Shown: positions 54,756-63,048 of the stretch, in pieces
Layout of the letters: every line of letters starts with the position of its first letter
Position numbering within the stretch: the stretch's first letter is position 1
Assembly (NCBI GenBank): GCA_021732995.1
Contig: JAKFWA010000040.1
Coordinates: 1-64,000, forward strand
Length of the DNA: 64,000 nt
From: Planctomycetaceae bacterium
GTDB lineage: Bacteria > Planctomycetota > Planctomycetia > Planctomycetales > Planctomycetaceae
Direction: 5' to 3'
Made by a program: the position numbers and the translations under genes
The notes under the pieces: generated by a model
What the model was told of the DNA's origin: nothing
Databases searched by the model: none
The model's input: the letters and a program-made list of their open reading frames with translations, nothing else

Positions 54756-56555
54756 GTGCCCATCGTCGTGCAGAAATTTGGTGGTACCAGCGTCGCGGAC
54801 GCCAACCGCATCCTGAATGCAGCTCGCCGAGCGATCGCGGCGAAACGAGCGGGAAATCAAGTGGTTGTGGTGGTGAGTGCACGAGGCGACAAGACCGACG
54901 AACTCATCGAACTGGCCAACAGCATCACAGATACTCCGCCCGCGCGCGAAATGGACATGCTGCTGTCCACCGGCGAACAGGAATCGGTGGCTCTGCTGGC
55001 TATGGCCGTGCAGAAACTGGGTGAGCCCGCCATTAGCCTGACAGGCTACCAGATTGGCATTCTGACGGACTCGACATACACGAAGGCCCGGATCAAGAAG
55101 ATCTCCACAGACCGCATGAAGAAGGCGCTCGACGCCGGGCAAATCGTGATTGCGGCTGGTTTTCAGGGCATCGACGACGACTTCAACATCACCACGCTGG
55201 GCCGCGGCGGCAGTGACACGACGGCAACCGCACTGGCAGCAGTGCTGGAAGCCGATGTCTGCCAGATTCTGACGGACGTGGACGGCATCTATACGACTGA
55301 TCCGCGCATCGTAAAGGAAGCGCGCAAGCTGGAACGCATCTCTTACGACGAGCTGCTGGAACTGACGAGCCTCGGCGGTGGCAAGCTGCACTCGCGGTCG
55401 GTCGAGTTCGCAAAGAAGTACAATGTGCATCTCGCCGTGGTCTCCTCGTTTGAGGACAAACCGGGAACTCTGATCGCTCCCGAAGGCGAGAGCGAATCGT
55501 CGATGGTGACCGGCCTGGCGATCGTCAAGAACGAAGCCCGCGTGAGTCTGGTCGACATTCCCGACCGTCCGGGCGTGATGAGCCTCATCTTCTCCAAGAT
55601 GGCCGATCGCAAGATCCCGATCGACATGGTCGTGCAGGACGTCGGTTCGGGTGGTTTGGCAGAAGTTTCGTTCACGGTTCCAGAAGGCGACCTCGCGGCC
55701 ACGCTGACAGCGGCCGAAGAGGCTGCCCAGGAACTCGGAGCCGGAAAAGTGCTGCACGGCACCAACTTGTCGAAGGTGTCAGCGGTCGGTGCGGGCATGC
55801 GAACTCACACAGGCGTTGCGGCTCAGATGTTCAAGACGCTGGCGGACGCGGGCGTGAATATCGGCATGATCACGACGAGCGAAATCAAGATCTCTGTGCA
55901 GGTGCGGCGGGAGCAGGTCAGCGACGCGCTGCAGTCCATCCACCGGGCCTTTGCGCTGGAAAAGCCGACCCCGGTCTCACTGGAGGTTGGGCACGCCGCT
56001 CGTTCGACGGGTGACGCAGCGACCAAGAAGGCAACTCGTGCCGAACTGGAACGAGATGTCGTGGCACGGCTGTCGAGCATGGAAGACATTGTGGTCAGCG
56101 AAGTGGACCTCGACACCAACCAGGCACGCATCACGATTCGACAACTGCCGGATCAGGTCGGCATCGCGGCGTTGCTGTTCGGAGCGGTCGCAGAAGGCGG
56201 GATCATGGTCGACATGATCGTGCAGAACGTGGGGCATGACGGCCGCACGAATCTTTCGTTCACAATTCCGTCCGCCGACGTCAATCAGTGCCTGCTGCTG
56301 GTCCGCGAGGTTCTGGAACCGTGGCCGTCAGCCGAGCTCACTCACGATGGGCACATCGCGAAGCTGTCCGTCAAAGGCATCGGCTTGCGGACTCACACCG
56401 GCGTCGGGCAGAAGATGTTCCAGGCTCTGGCCGAAGCCGAGGTCAACGTGCAGATCATCAACACCAGCGAAATCCAGATCAGCGCAGTGGTTGCCGCCGC
56501 CAGCGGTCCGGCGGCTCACAAGGCGCTGATGAAGGTCTTCGGCCTGTCGAAGTAA
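54756..56555 (+). CDS. lysC: aspartate kinase with duplicated ACT regulatory region
   Basis: Phosphorylates aspartate, first step towards lysine, threonine and methionine. [18 protein letters not shown] contains the KFGGTS motif (K7), and [19 protein letters not shown] is the second catalytic block. At 599 aa it exceeds usual ~405-450 aa forms because the ACT pair (~250-420) is followed by a second, homologous pair (~431-599). [20 protein letters not shown] and [20 protein letters not shown] make the duplication obvious. Four-ACT aspartate kinases are known from cyanobacteria. The start codon is GTG 54756 with GCGAG upstream. Feedback inhibition by lysine and/or threonine is likely; which is not predictable. 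Confidence 0.93.
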   Translation: MPIVVQKFGGTSVADANRILNAARRAIAAKRAGNQVVVVVSARGDKTDELIELANSITDTPPAREMDMLLSTGEQESVALLAMAVQKLGEPAISLTGYQIGILTDSTYTKARIKKISTDRMKKALDAGQIVIAAGFQGIDDDFNITTLGRGGSDTTATALAAVLEADVCQILTDVDGIYTTDPRIVKEARKLERISYDELLELTSLGGGKLHSRSVEFAKKYNVHLAVVSSFEDKPGTLIAPEGESESSMVTGLAIVKNEARVSLVDIPDRPGVMSLIFSKMADRKIPIDMVVQDVGSGGLAEVSFTVPEGDLAATLTAAEEAAQELGAGKVLHGTNLSKVSAVGAGMRTHTGVAAQMFKTLADAGVNIGMITTSEIKISVQVRREQVSDALQSIHRAFALEKPTPVSLEVGHAARSTGDAATKKATRAELERDVVARLSSMEDIVVSEVDLDTNQARITIRQLPDQVGIAALLFGAVAEGGIMVDMIVQNVGHDGRTNLSFTIPSADVNQCLLLVREVLEPWPSAELTHDGHIAKLSVKGIGLRTHTGVGQKMFQALAEAEVNVQIINTSEIQISAVVAAASGPAAHKALMKVFGLSK

Positions 56556-56580
56556 GACTCAACAATGCAGTTTTAGTTTT

Positions 56581-56665
56581 AGGGAGGGCGAGGCTCCTGC
56601 CGAGCCGCGATGAAAGACTGACGCTCAATTTGAAGACGCGGCTCGGCAGGAGCCTCGCCCTCCCT
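56581..56665. repeat. perfect 29-bp palindromic repeat between lysC and S9 gene
   Basis: The left arm (56581-56609, beginning agggagggcgaggctcctgc) and the right arm (56637-56665) are perfect reverse complements over 29 bases, with a 27-nt loop. I recognise the arm sequence as a frequent planctomycete intergenic motif, from memory. It lies between convergent genes and would form a very stable hairpin. Confidence 0.85.
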
Positions 56666-56681
56666 CATTCCGTTGCAACAA

Positions 56682-56717
56682 AAAGGCTCGGTTCTGGAAC
56701 ATCAGAACCGAGCCTTT
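56682..56717 (-). terminator. terminator of the S9 peptidase gene
   Basis: aaaggctcggttctg (56682-56696) and its perfect complement at 56703-56717 form a 15-bp stem with a 6-nt loop. On the minus strand the stem is followed by Ts (complement of caacaaaaa), 64 nt after the S9 stop. On the plus strand the stem also ends in CCTTT, so it may work in both directions for lysC. Confidence 0.8.
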
Positions 56718-56780
56718 CGCTTTGAACTGCCGCTGGAGACAGTCAGTTGGCGGGCGAACAACGACGAACGGTCGCGGCGT

Positions 56781-58832
56781 CTACTTGAGCTTTTCAGCCT
56801 CGTACTTCAACTGGTAGGCCGGAGGCTGACCGCCGGGGCCTTTGAGGTAGTGCTCGAACCACTGCAGCATGCGCAGGTTGTAGTCCAGTCGCGAAGCCGC
56901 TCGACGGTTGCCGTGCCCTTCGCCGGGGTAGAGCACCAGGCGAACTGGTGCCTGTCCAAGCACTTTCAAGTGGCGATGCAGTTCCAGCGACTGGCTGGGA
57001 TGCACTCGCGGGTCTTCCTTGCCGTGCAGGATGAGCAGCGGTGTCTTGCCCTTCTGCACATGGCTGATCGGGCTGGCTTTACGGAAGTACTCGAAGTCGT
57101 CCCACAGCCACTTGCGATGGTGCACATGATACATCTCGGTGGGGATATCAGTCGTTCCAACCTTCGAGATGTTGTTACTGATGCCCACAAACATGACGCT
57201 GGCCGCGAAGCGTTCCGAGTAATAGGTCGCTCCCCAGGCCGAGGCGTATCCGCCGTAAGAACCGCCGGTGATGCCGACCTTCTTGGTATCTACCAAACCC
57301 GTGCCGACCAGATGATCAACGGCGTCGACGAGGTCATCAAATTCCTTGCCGGCGGCGTCCGCCTGGCCCATCTTTGAGAACGCAATGCCGCGAGCCGTGC
57401 TACCGCGATAGTTCGGATAGAAGACCGCGAACCCGCGAGCGGCAGCCACCTGACCGGGGTTGGCGTATTGGGTCACCCAGCCGTTCGGGACGTGCGATTC
57501 CGGACCGCCGTGTACCGCCAGAATCAGCGGATATCGCTGGCCAGGTTGCTCATCCAGCGGGCGAATCAGGATGCCTTCGAGATCCAGACCATCGCGAGCC
57601 TTATGCTTCACAACTTCCTGCTTGGCGAGTTTCAGCTTCGTCAGCCAATTGTTGGAATCCGTCAGCTTCTTCAGACCATCGCCCTTGGGGGCGAGCGTGA
57701 AGACTTCGAACGGATGAGCAGGCGACTCGCCGACGAACGCGGCAGAGCCATCATCCGCCAGCGTGAGCTTGCCTAGCACGGGACCGCTCGGTTCAACCAG
57801 CGTCCGGCGATTGGTGCCGTCGATCTTCACTTCGGCAATGCGAGAGAAGACGCCTTCGTGAGTCAGGTAGACGATCGTGCTGGCATCGCGCCAGGCGAGT
57901 CCTTCCACCTGCCCATTGTAATTCGGCACAAGGTCGCGAATGCGTTCGCCCTTAGCAGACCAAAGATACAGGCGGCCTTCGTGCGGGTCGTTGATGTCTT
58001 CGCCGAGGATCACTGCCAGATGCTTGCCGTCCGGACTCCAGCCCAGCGGGCCGAGCTTCGCGGGATGATCCAGCTTGGCTTCAATCGCCCCAGTCTTCGC
58101 GTTCACCACATGTACGGTGCGGTGCATGTAGTTGTCATCAATCTGCGGCGTCTTGGCGATCGCGACAGCCAGTTGTTCGCCCGCCGGTGACCATTCCAGT
58201 TCCGAAACCGAACCCTTGATGTCCAGTGCCTGCGGCTTGTCCTTGGAGTTCAAGGTCGCGACCCAGACACGCGTCATGCGGCCGTCTTCTTCGTAGATCT
58301 CCTGGCTGAAACCTTTGTCGCGAAACTCCTTCTCTTCCTTCGGAATCGCTGCTGTGGCAAGGAAGGCGACTCGATCCTTGCTGGGCGAAAATGAGTACGC
58401 CGAGATGGAAGCCTCATGCTCGACCAGCTTGCGAGCTTCACCACCATCGATCGCGATGGCATACAGTGAGGCTTCCTTGTCCTTGCCGCGTTTGGCGAGG
58501 AAGTTGATTTCGTTCGCGCCGGACCAGGAGATCTTCTGCACGCTGACATCGCCGGTGATGAACCCGCGCGACTTGCCCGCCTGATCGACAACGTGCAATT
58601 CGGAGTACGCGGTTCCATCCGTATCCGAGAACGGATTGCGCGGTACGGCGAGCGTGTAAGCCACATGCTTGCCATCGGGTGAGATCACCGCATCGGTCAC
58701 CATGCGCACCTTGGCGACGTGGTATTCGGTCATCACTTCTTGAGCGACGGCTGAGGCAGCCAGCAGGACAAGGCTGGCCAGCACGCCGCTCAGCAGGCGC
58801 ACGCGACGAACGGCATCACGAGGTCGAATCAC
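56781..58832 (-). CDS. secreted S9 prolyl oligopeptidase family peptidase
   Basis: A 683-aa serine peptidase with a beta-propeller N-terminal part (repeated ISPDGKHVAYT, WSPAGEQLAVA, WSPDGKHLAVI blades) and a C-terminal alpha/beta hydrolase. GITGGSYGGYASAWG carries nucleophile S525; HGKEDPRVH and GEGHGN supply Asp and His. A signal peptide (VRRVRLLSGVLASLVLLAAS, ending near AVAQ) shows export. The start is GTG 58832, because AAGGAG lies six bases before it and the signal peptide begins there; the frame upstream is not coding-like. The family includes dipeptidyl- and acylaminoacyl-peptidases. Confidence 0.92.
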   Translation of the reverse strand: MIRPRDAVRRVRLLSGVLASLVLLAASAVAQEVMTEYHVAKVRMVTDAVISPDGKHVAYTLAVPRNPFSDTDGTAYSELHVVDQAGKSRGFITGDVSVQKISWSGANEINFLAKRGKDKEASLYAIAIDGGEARKLVEHEASISAYSFSPSKDRVAFLATAAIPKEEKEFRDKGFSQEIYEEDGRMTRVWVATLNSKDKPQALDIKGSVSELEWSPAGEQLAVAIAKTPQIDDNYMHRTVHVVNAKTGAIEAKLDHPAKLGPLGWSPDGKHLAVILGEDINDPHEGRLYLWSAKGERIRDLVPNYNGQVEGLAWRDASTIVYLTHEGVFSRIAEVKIDGTNRRTLVEPSGPVLGKLTLADDGSAAFVGESPAHPFEVFTLAPKGDGLKKLTDSNNWLTKLKLAKQEVVKHKARDGLDLEGILIRPLDEQPGQRYPLILAVHGGPESHVPNGWVTQYANPGQVAAARGFAVFYPNYRGSTARGIAFSKMGQADAAGKEFDDLVDAVDHLVGTGLVDTKKVGITGGSYGGYASAWGATYYSERFAASVMFVGISNNISKVGTTDIPTEMYHVHHRKWLWDDFEYFRKASPISHVQKGKTPLLILHGKEDPRVHPSQSLELHRHLKVLGQAPVRLVLYPGEGHGNRRAASRLDYNLRMLQWFEHYLKGPGGQPPAYQLKYEAEKLK

Positions 58833-58973
58833 AGGGCACTCCTTTTGATGGTTCAGCTCAGTGGGTGAGTGAGCCCCAGGCACGCAAGTCCTAAGGGATG
58901 AGCCGAACATCAGAAACATCCCGCGCCTGTCCTTGCAAGCGCGCGGCGGGAGTTCGTGAATCGAGAGGCGTTC

Positions 58974-59768
58974 TTAGAAGGGAATTCGCAGACCGTCGTA
59001 AGCAAGCTGCACGTGAGCCGGCAGCCGGGCGTTGGTGGTCTCGTACTCCAGATGATGGGAGCAATGCGTCAGGAATCCGCGTTTGGGTTTCACGCGCCCA
59101 ATCACGTCGAGAGCCTGAAAGACGCCGAGATGAGTCGGGTGCGGTTCATCACGCAGGGCGTCGATGATGAGCACATCCAAGCCTTCCAGCAGCGGCCAGC
59201 TCTCATCGGGAATGCGACTGACGTCCGTGCAAAACGCGACGTCATTCACGCGGAAGCCCAGCACCGGCAGGCGGCCGTGCATGAGGCGAATTGGTTGCAC
59301 CAACTGGCCGCAAACTGTGAAGGGATTCGTGTCGATCTGATGGATGTCGAACTTCGGGATCGCTCCGGCCAGAGCTTCTGGCGGCGGTTCCTTAAACGCA
59401 TAGCTGAAGGCACCGCGGATGTTGGCTTCCGTCAGCGGTTCGCAATACAGGGGCATCGCGCGGCCCAGGCGATAAGCAAACAGACGTGTGTCATCGAGCC
59501 CGAACAGGTGATCGGCGTGCCCGTGGGTGTATAGCACCGCCTGCACATGGCTGATGCGCTCGCGGACGAGTTGCAACCGCAATTCGGGCGGCGTGTCGAT
59601 CAGGAATGTCCCTTCCGCCGCATGCACTGCCACGCCCGTTCGCGTGCGCTGATTGCGCGGATTCGGAGACATGCACACGGCACAGTCGCAGCCGATCACC
59701 GGTACCCCGACACTCGTGCCCGTGCCAAGCAGAACCAGTTCACGACGTGCGGCGGACAATTCGGACAT
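58974..59768 (-). CDS. PhnP-like MBL-fold phosphodiesterase
   Basis: A 264-aa metallo-beta-lactamase-fold protein. LLGTGTSVGVPVIGCDCAVC matches the N-terminus of PhnP-type phosphoribosyl cyclic phosphate phosphodiesterases, including the extra Cys-rich zinc loop. YTHGHADHLFGLDD is the HxHxDH metal site. PhnP proper acts in C-P lyase phosphonate breakdown, but no phn gene is present, so another cyclic phosphate substrate or general hydrolase function is equally possible. Encoded 61 nt after the PSD1 gene and probably cotranscribed. Confidence 0.85.
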   Translation of the reverse strand: MSELSAARRELVLLGTGTSVGVPVIGCDCAVCMSPNPRNQRTRTGVAVHAAEGTFLIDTPPELRLQLVRERISHVQAVLYTHGHADHLFGLDDTRLFAYRLGRAMPLYCEPLTEANIRGAFSYAFKEPPPEALAGAIPKFDIHQIDTNPFTVCGQLVQPIRLMHGRLPVLGFRVNDVAFCTDVSRIPDESWPLLEGLDVLIIDALRDEPHPTHLGVFQALDVIGRVKPKRGFLTHCSHHLEYETTNARLPAHVQLAYDGLRIPF

Positions 59769-59829
59769 GAGTCACTTTCAGCGGACGGTCAACGGCGTTG
59801 GTATTGTTCGACAGGTGAAGGGAGCTGAT

Positions 59830-62136
59830 TCACTCGACAAAGACGAACTCGCTGGAGTTCAACAGCACGTGACAGAGATCACGCAGAGACCGCTGACGCG
59901 CATCCTTCGCAGTCGCCTTGTCACTGCGATAAGCCTGTTCGCGCTGCTGCAGGAAATTGAGCGCCTGTTCGCGGCGCGCGGAACTCGGCGAACGTGCGAC
60001 CGTCAGACGGAACGCCCGGTCGATGATTTCGCTTTGCTCGCCCTTGGTTTCACGCTCGATACGGCGCGCGAGGAATCCAGCCTGATCCTCGATGAATTCG
60101 TCGTTCATCAGAATCAGAGCCTGTGTCGGCACGACGCTCTCCATGCGGTCGGCGCAGCTTTCTGTCGTCGTCGGAGCGTCGAACAATTCCATCATCGGCA
60201 TTAGCAGTTGCCGCTTCACGTAGATGTAAACGCTGCGTCGCCAATGCTCGGGCTTCTCAGTTTCAATCGTGGGCCACTTATTGCGTTGGCTCGCCGTGAT
60301 GAGGTCTGCACGCATCCGCGGCTTGATCCCCGGACCGCTCATCTGAGTGTTTAAGTTCCCGGCTGCAGCCAGCACGCTGTCGCGTAAAGTTTCCGCTTCC
60401 AGCCGACGCGGATTCACACGCCAGAGCAACAGGTTCTGAGGATCAACCTGCTGGCCGTTCGAGTTGTGACCTGATGCCTGTCGATAGGTAGCCGATGACA
60501 CGATCAACCGATGCACCGCTTTCAGTTGTCCGCCGTGCTGGATGATCTGATCGGCGAGATAGTCGAGCAGTTCCGGGTGTGTCGGAGCCGCACCGTTGAG
60601 CCCGAAGTTACTGCTGGTTTCGACGATGCCCCGGCCGAAGCGATGCTGCCAGAGTCGATTCGCGAGCACTCGATAGGCAAGTGCGTTATCCGGTGACGTG
60701 ATCCAGTCGGCCAGCGCGCGTCTTTGGCCGGTGGACTTCGCGGCCGGTTGCGGTTGAGGGAACGGCAGCGCTGCAGTGGTCAGCACCGCAGGCACGCCGG
60801 GTGTAACCTGAGCTCCGGGCGTCTTGTTGTTACCGCGCCGCAGCACGAATGTGGGGCGGACTTTGGAACTAGTTTCAATCAGCGCCAGCGGGGTGACATC
60901 CTTCTGGGGCTTGTCCTTGTCCTGCTTGGGCACAGCCAGCTTCTCTGTGTTGTTGAAGATCGCCAGAAAGCGGTAGTAGTCCTCGGTGGGTAGCGGGTCA
61001 TACTTGTGGTCGTGACAGCGGGCACAGCCCAGCGTCAGGCCGAGGAACGTCGACGCCGTGGTGGAAATCACATCGTCCAACTGGTCGAACCGATACTTCT
61101 CCTTGTCGTTGCCCATGTTGTCGTCATTGGATGGACCGTTCCGGCAAAAGCCCGTGGCGACCAGAGAGTCTTCGCTGGATGAATCCACTTCGTCGCCAGC
61201 CAGTTGCTCGGCCACGAAGCGGGCATAGGTCTGGTCCTCGTTTAAACTGCGAATCACGTAGTCGCGATAGCGCCACGCTGTCGGGCGGTCGAGGTCATTA
61301 TGAAAACCGCTGCTGTCGGCGTAGCGGGCCAGATCCAGCCAGTGACGGCCCCAACGTTCGCCATAGTGGGGACTTGCCAGCAGGCGCTCGACGAGACGTT
61401 CATAAGCTCCGGGCCGTTCGTCCGCGAGAAACTCGTCAACCTCCTCCACCTTCGGCGGCAGGCCGGTCAAATCCAGCGTCAGACGGCGAATCAATGTGAA
61501 TCGATCGGCCTCGGCGGAAGGCTGCAAGCCCTGCTGGTTGAGCTTCGCGAGGACGAAGCGGTCGATCGAATTCTGGGACCAGTCGTCGGACGGCACATCT
61601 GGAGGAGCTGTACGGTTCAGCGGTTGAAACGCCCAATGACTTCCGGCAGCGGGCTTCACGGTCTGAGGATCGGAAGTCTCTGGCAGCGGGTCGTCAGATC
61701 GCGGATCGGGAGCACCCATTTCGACCCATTTGACGAAATCAGCAATCACCGCGTCGGGCAGCTTTCCCTTCGGTGGCATCTGCCAGTCCTCATGCCGTAT
61801 GGCCGAGATCAACAAGCTGTCCTTGATCTTGCCCGGCACCACCGCTGGACCGGATTCGCCACCGGCACGCAACGCTTTCCGGCTGTCGAGCCGCAATCCG
61901 CCTTTCAACTTCTTCTGCGTAGCGGCTTGAGCAGAATGGCACTCATAGCACTGAGCGACCAGCACCGGCTGAATCTTCTGCTCGAAGAACTTGATGTCAG
62001 AAGCGGATGGCTCAGCCGCGCGGCTGCGATCTGTCATGCACGCCCAGAGGCCGATCAACGCCAGCCATCCGCAGAGCGCAGCAAGGCGCGGGCGGGAAAC
62101 CGAGGCTCGACGAAACAGCGGTACAATATGCCGCAC
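59830..62136 (-). CDS. planctomycete PSCyt1-PSCyt2-PSD1 multidomain cytochrome-like protein
   Basis: A 768-aa exported protein. A signal-like N-terminus leads to a PSCyt1 domain with a haem motif CYECH (C63, C66, H67), followed by PSCyt2 (DUF1549; SIDRFVLAKLNQQGLQPS, RLTLDLTGLPP) and PSD1 (DUF1553; PDNALAYRVLANRLWQHRFG, GIVETSSNFG, APTHPELLDYLA). These families are strongly expanded in planctomycetes and their biochemical role is not settled, though redox or polysaccharide functions are discussed. GTG 62136 is chosen because AGAGGA lies six bases upstream; an in-frame ATG is at 62154. Unusually, no DUF1501 partner gene follows. Confidence 0.93.
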   Translation of the reverse strand: MRHIVPLFRRASVSRPRLAALCGWLALIGLWACMTDRSRAAEPSASDIKFFEQKIQPVLVAQCYECHSAQAATQKKLKGGLRLDSRKALRAGGESGPAVVPGKIKDSLLISAIRHEDWQMPPKGKLPDAVIADFVKWVEMGAPDPRSDDPLPETSDPQTVKPAAGSHWAFQPLNRTAPPDVPSDDWSQNSIDRFVLAKLNQQGLQPSAEADRFTLIRRLTLDLTGLPPKVEEVDEFLADERPGAYERLVERLLASPHYGERWGRHWLDLARYADSSGFHNDLDRPTAWRYRDYVIRSLNEDQTYARFVAEQLAGDEVDSSSEDSLVATGFCRNGPSNDDNMGNDKEKYRFDQLDDVISTTASTFLGLTLGCARCHDHKYDPLPTEDYYRFLAIFNNTEKLAVPKQDKDKPQKDVTPLALIETSSKVRPTFVLRRGNNKTPGAQVTPGVPAVLTTAALPFPQPQPAAKSTGQRRALADWITSPDNALAYRVLANRLWQHRFGRGIVETSSNFGLNGAAPTHPELLDYLADQIIQHGGQLKAVHRLIVSSATYRQASGHNSNGQQVDPQNLLLWRVNPRRLEAETLRDSVLAAAGNLNTQMSGPGIKPRMRADLITASQRNKWPTIETEKPEHWRRSVYIYVKRQLLMPMMELFDAPTTTESCADRMESVVPTQALILMNDEFIEDQAGFLARRIERETKGEQSEIIDRAFRLTVARSPSSARREQALNFLQQREQAYRSDKATAKDARQRSLRDLCHVLLNSSEFVFVE

Positions 62137-62255
62137 GGTGCATCCTCTGCTCAAAACAAACTCTGGAGGAGTTCAGTTTTGTGAGAAGACGCACCGGGAG
62201 CAACAACAGGCGGTAATTCGGTTCGCGTTTGGTCGAAACGCAGGCCGCGTTGCGG

Positions 62256-62699
62256 CTACTCGTGCCGCATGGCACTCGTGGCCGACAACGTCTTACCTTT
62301 GAGGTACGTGCCCGGAATGTAGCTCACCTTGTCGAACGGTACGGCCACCTTGATGGTCACCAGGTCGCGCGGCTTGGAACTGCCGATCTCGTTGGCAGGA
62401 TTGGGATTACCCGCAGCCGCAGTGACGGTGATCGTCACGGTGACGTCCGCGGCCGGCACGTTGATCGATCCGACGAGAAAGTCTTTGACCCACGTCGTGA
62501 CGGTGGCGTTCGTTGAGCCATCAATGATACCCAGCCGCGTCGCCTCGCGAGCGGCATTGGTCACCAGTTGGCTGACCATCATGGCCCGGCCGAACTCGAT
62601 GATCCCGAGCACGACCATGAAGAAGATCGGCAGCACGAAGGCCATTTCGACCATCGCGGCGCCACGTCGTCTGGACGGATTCTTGGAAATAAGTCGCAT
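62256..62699 (-). CDS. TadE-like pseudopilin
   Basis: A 147-aa protein with a basic start (ISKNPSRRRGAAMVEMAFVL) followed by a hydrophobic helix with the TadE glutamate (GAAMVEMAFVLP), and LVTNAAREATRLGII after it, the hallmark of TadE minor pilins. The C-terminal part is beta-rich. Other tad genes are absent here. ATG 62699 follows GGGGGA; an in-frame upstream ATG lacks such a site. It probably inserts in the inner membrane and takes part in Tad pili or surface appendages. Confidence 0.88.
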   Translation of the reverse strand: MRLISKNPSRRRGAAMVEMAFVLPIFFMVVLGIIEFGRAMMVSQLVTNAAREATRLGIIDGSTNATVTTWVKDFLVGSINVPAADVTVTITVTAAAGNPNPANEIGSSKPRDLVTIKVAVPFDKVSYIPGTYLKGKTLSATSAMRHE

Positions 62700-63048
62700 A
62701 CAGTTAGTCCCCCGTCCAAACCTAGTTTGAAGTGAGTACATTGCGGCCAATTGTGGGTTTTCTGAGGACGGATGGGGCGAATTCCTGAGTCATGTACTCG
62801 ATGCTCCGGATTGTCAGAGTCCGAATCCGCGGCCTGTGCGGGTTTGTGGAGATCCGGCAACAGGCAGATTCGCCGCGAACAGCTCGGAACCCCTTTCCTG
62901 AACCGCACGGGCTGCAGTTTCTGGCGGGTCTTTGAGAGGGTTAGCCCGTCTTTTCAAAGACCTGCTGGCAAGAGCCGCCTCCAGCAGCGACAACATGGCG
63001 CGTCCGTTTCCTCAGATTTCAACAAACTCGCCCCGGCGAGCATGACCT
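62700..63048. other. divergent intergenic region, no gene recognised
   Basis: About 350 bases between the divergent TadE and radical SAM genes. A weak inverted repeat (ggtctttga near 62930 and tcaaagacc near 62955) is the only structure seen. No coding frame is credible. Confidence 0.5.

Noticed and set aside
54609-55757. 382-codon minus-strand frame opposite lysC
   Set aside because: Antisense to conserved aspartate kinase sequence; His/Arg/Val-rich shadow without motifs.
62920-62970. Weak inverted repeat ggtctttga / tcaaagacc upstream of the radical SAM gene
   Set aside because: Stem only about nine bases with a 20-nt loop and no T-run; not enough to call a terminator or riboswitch.
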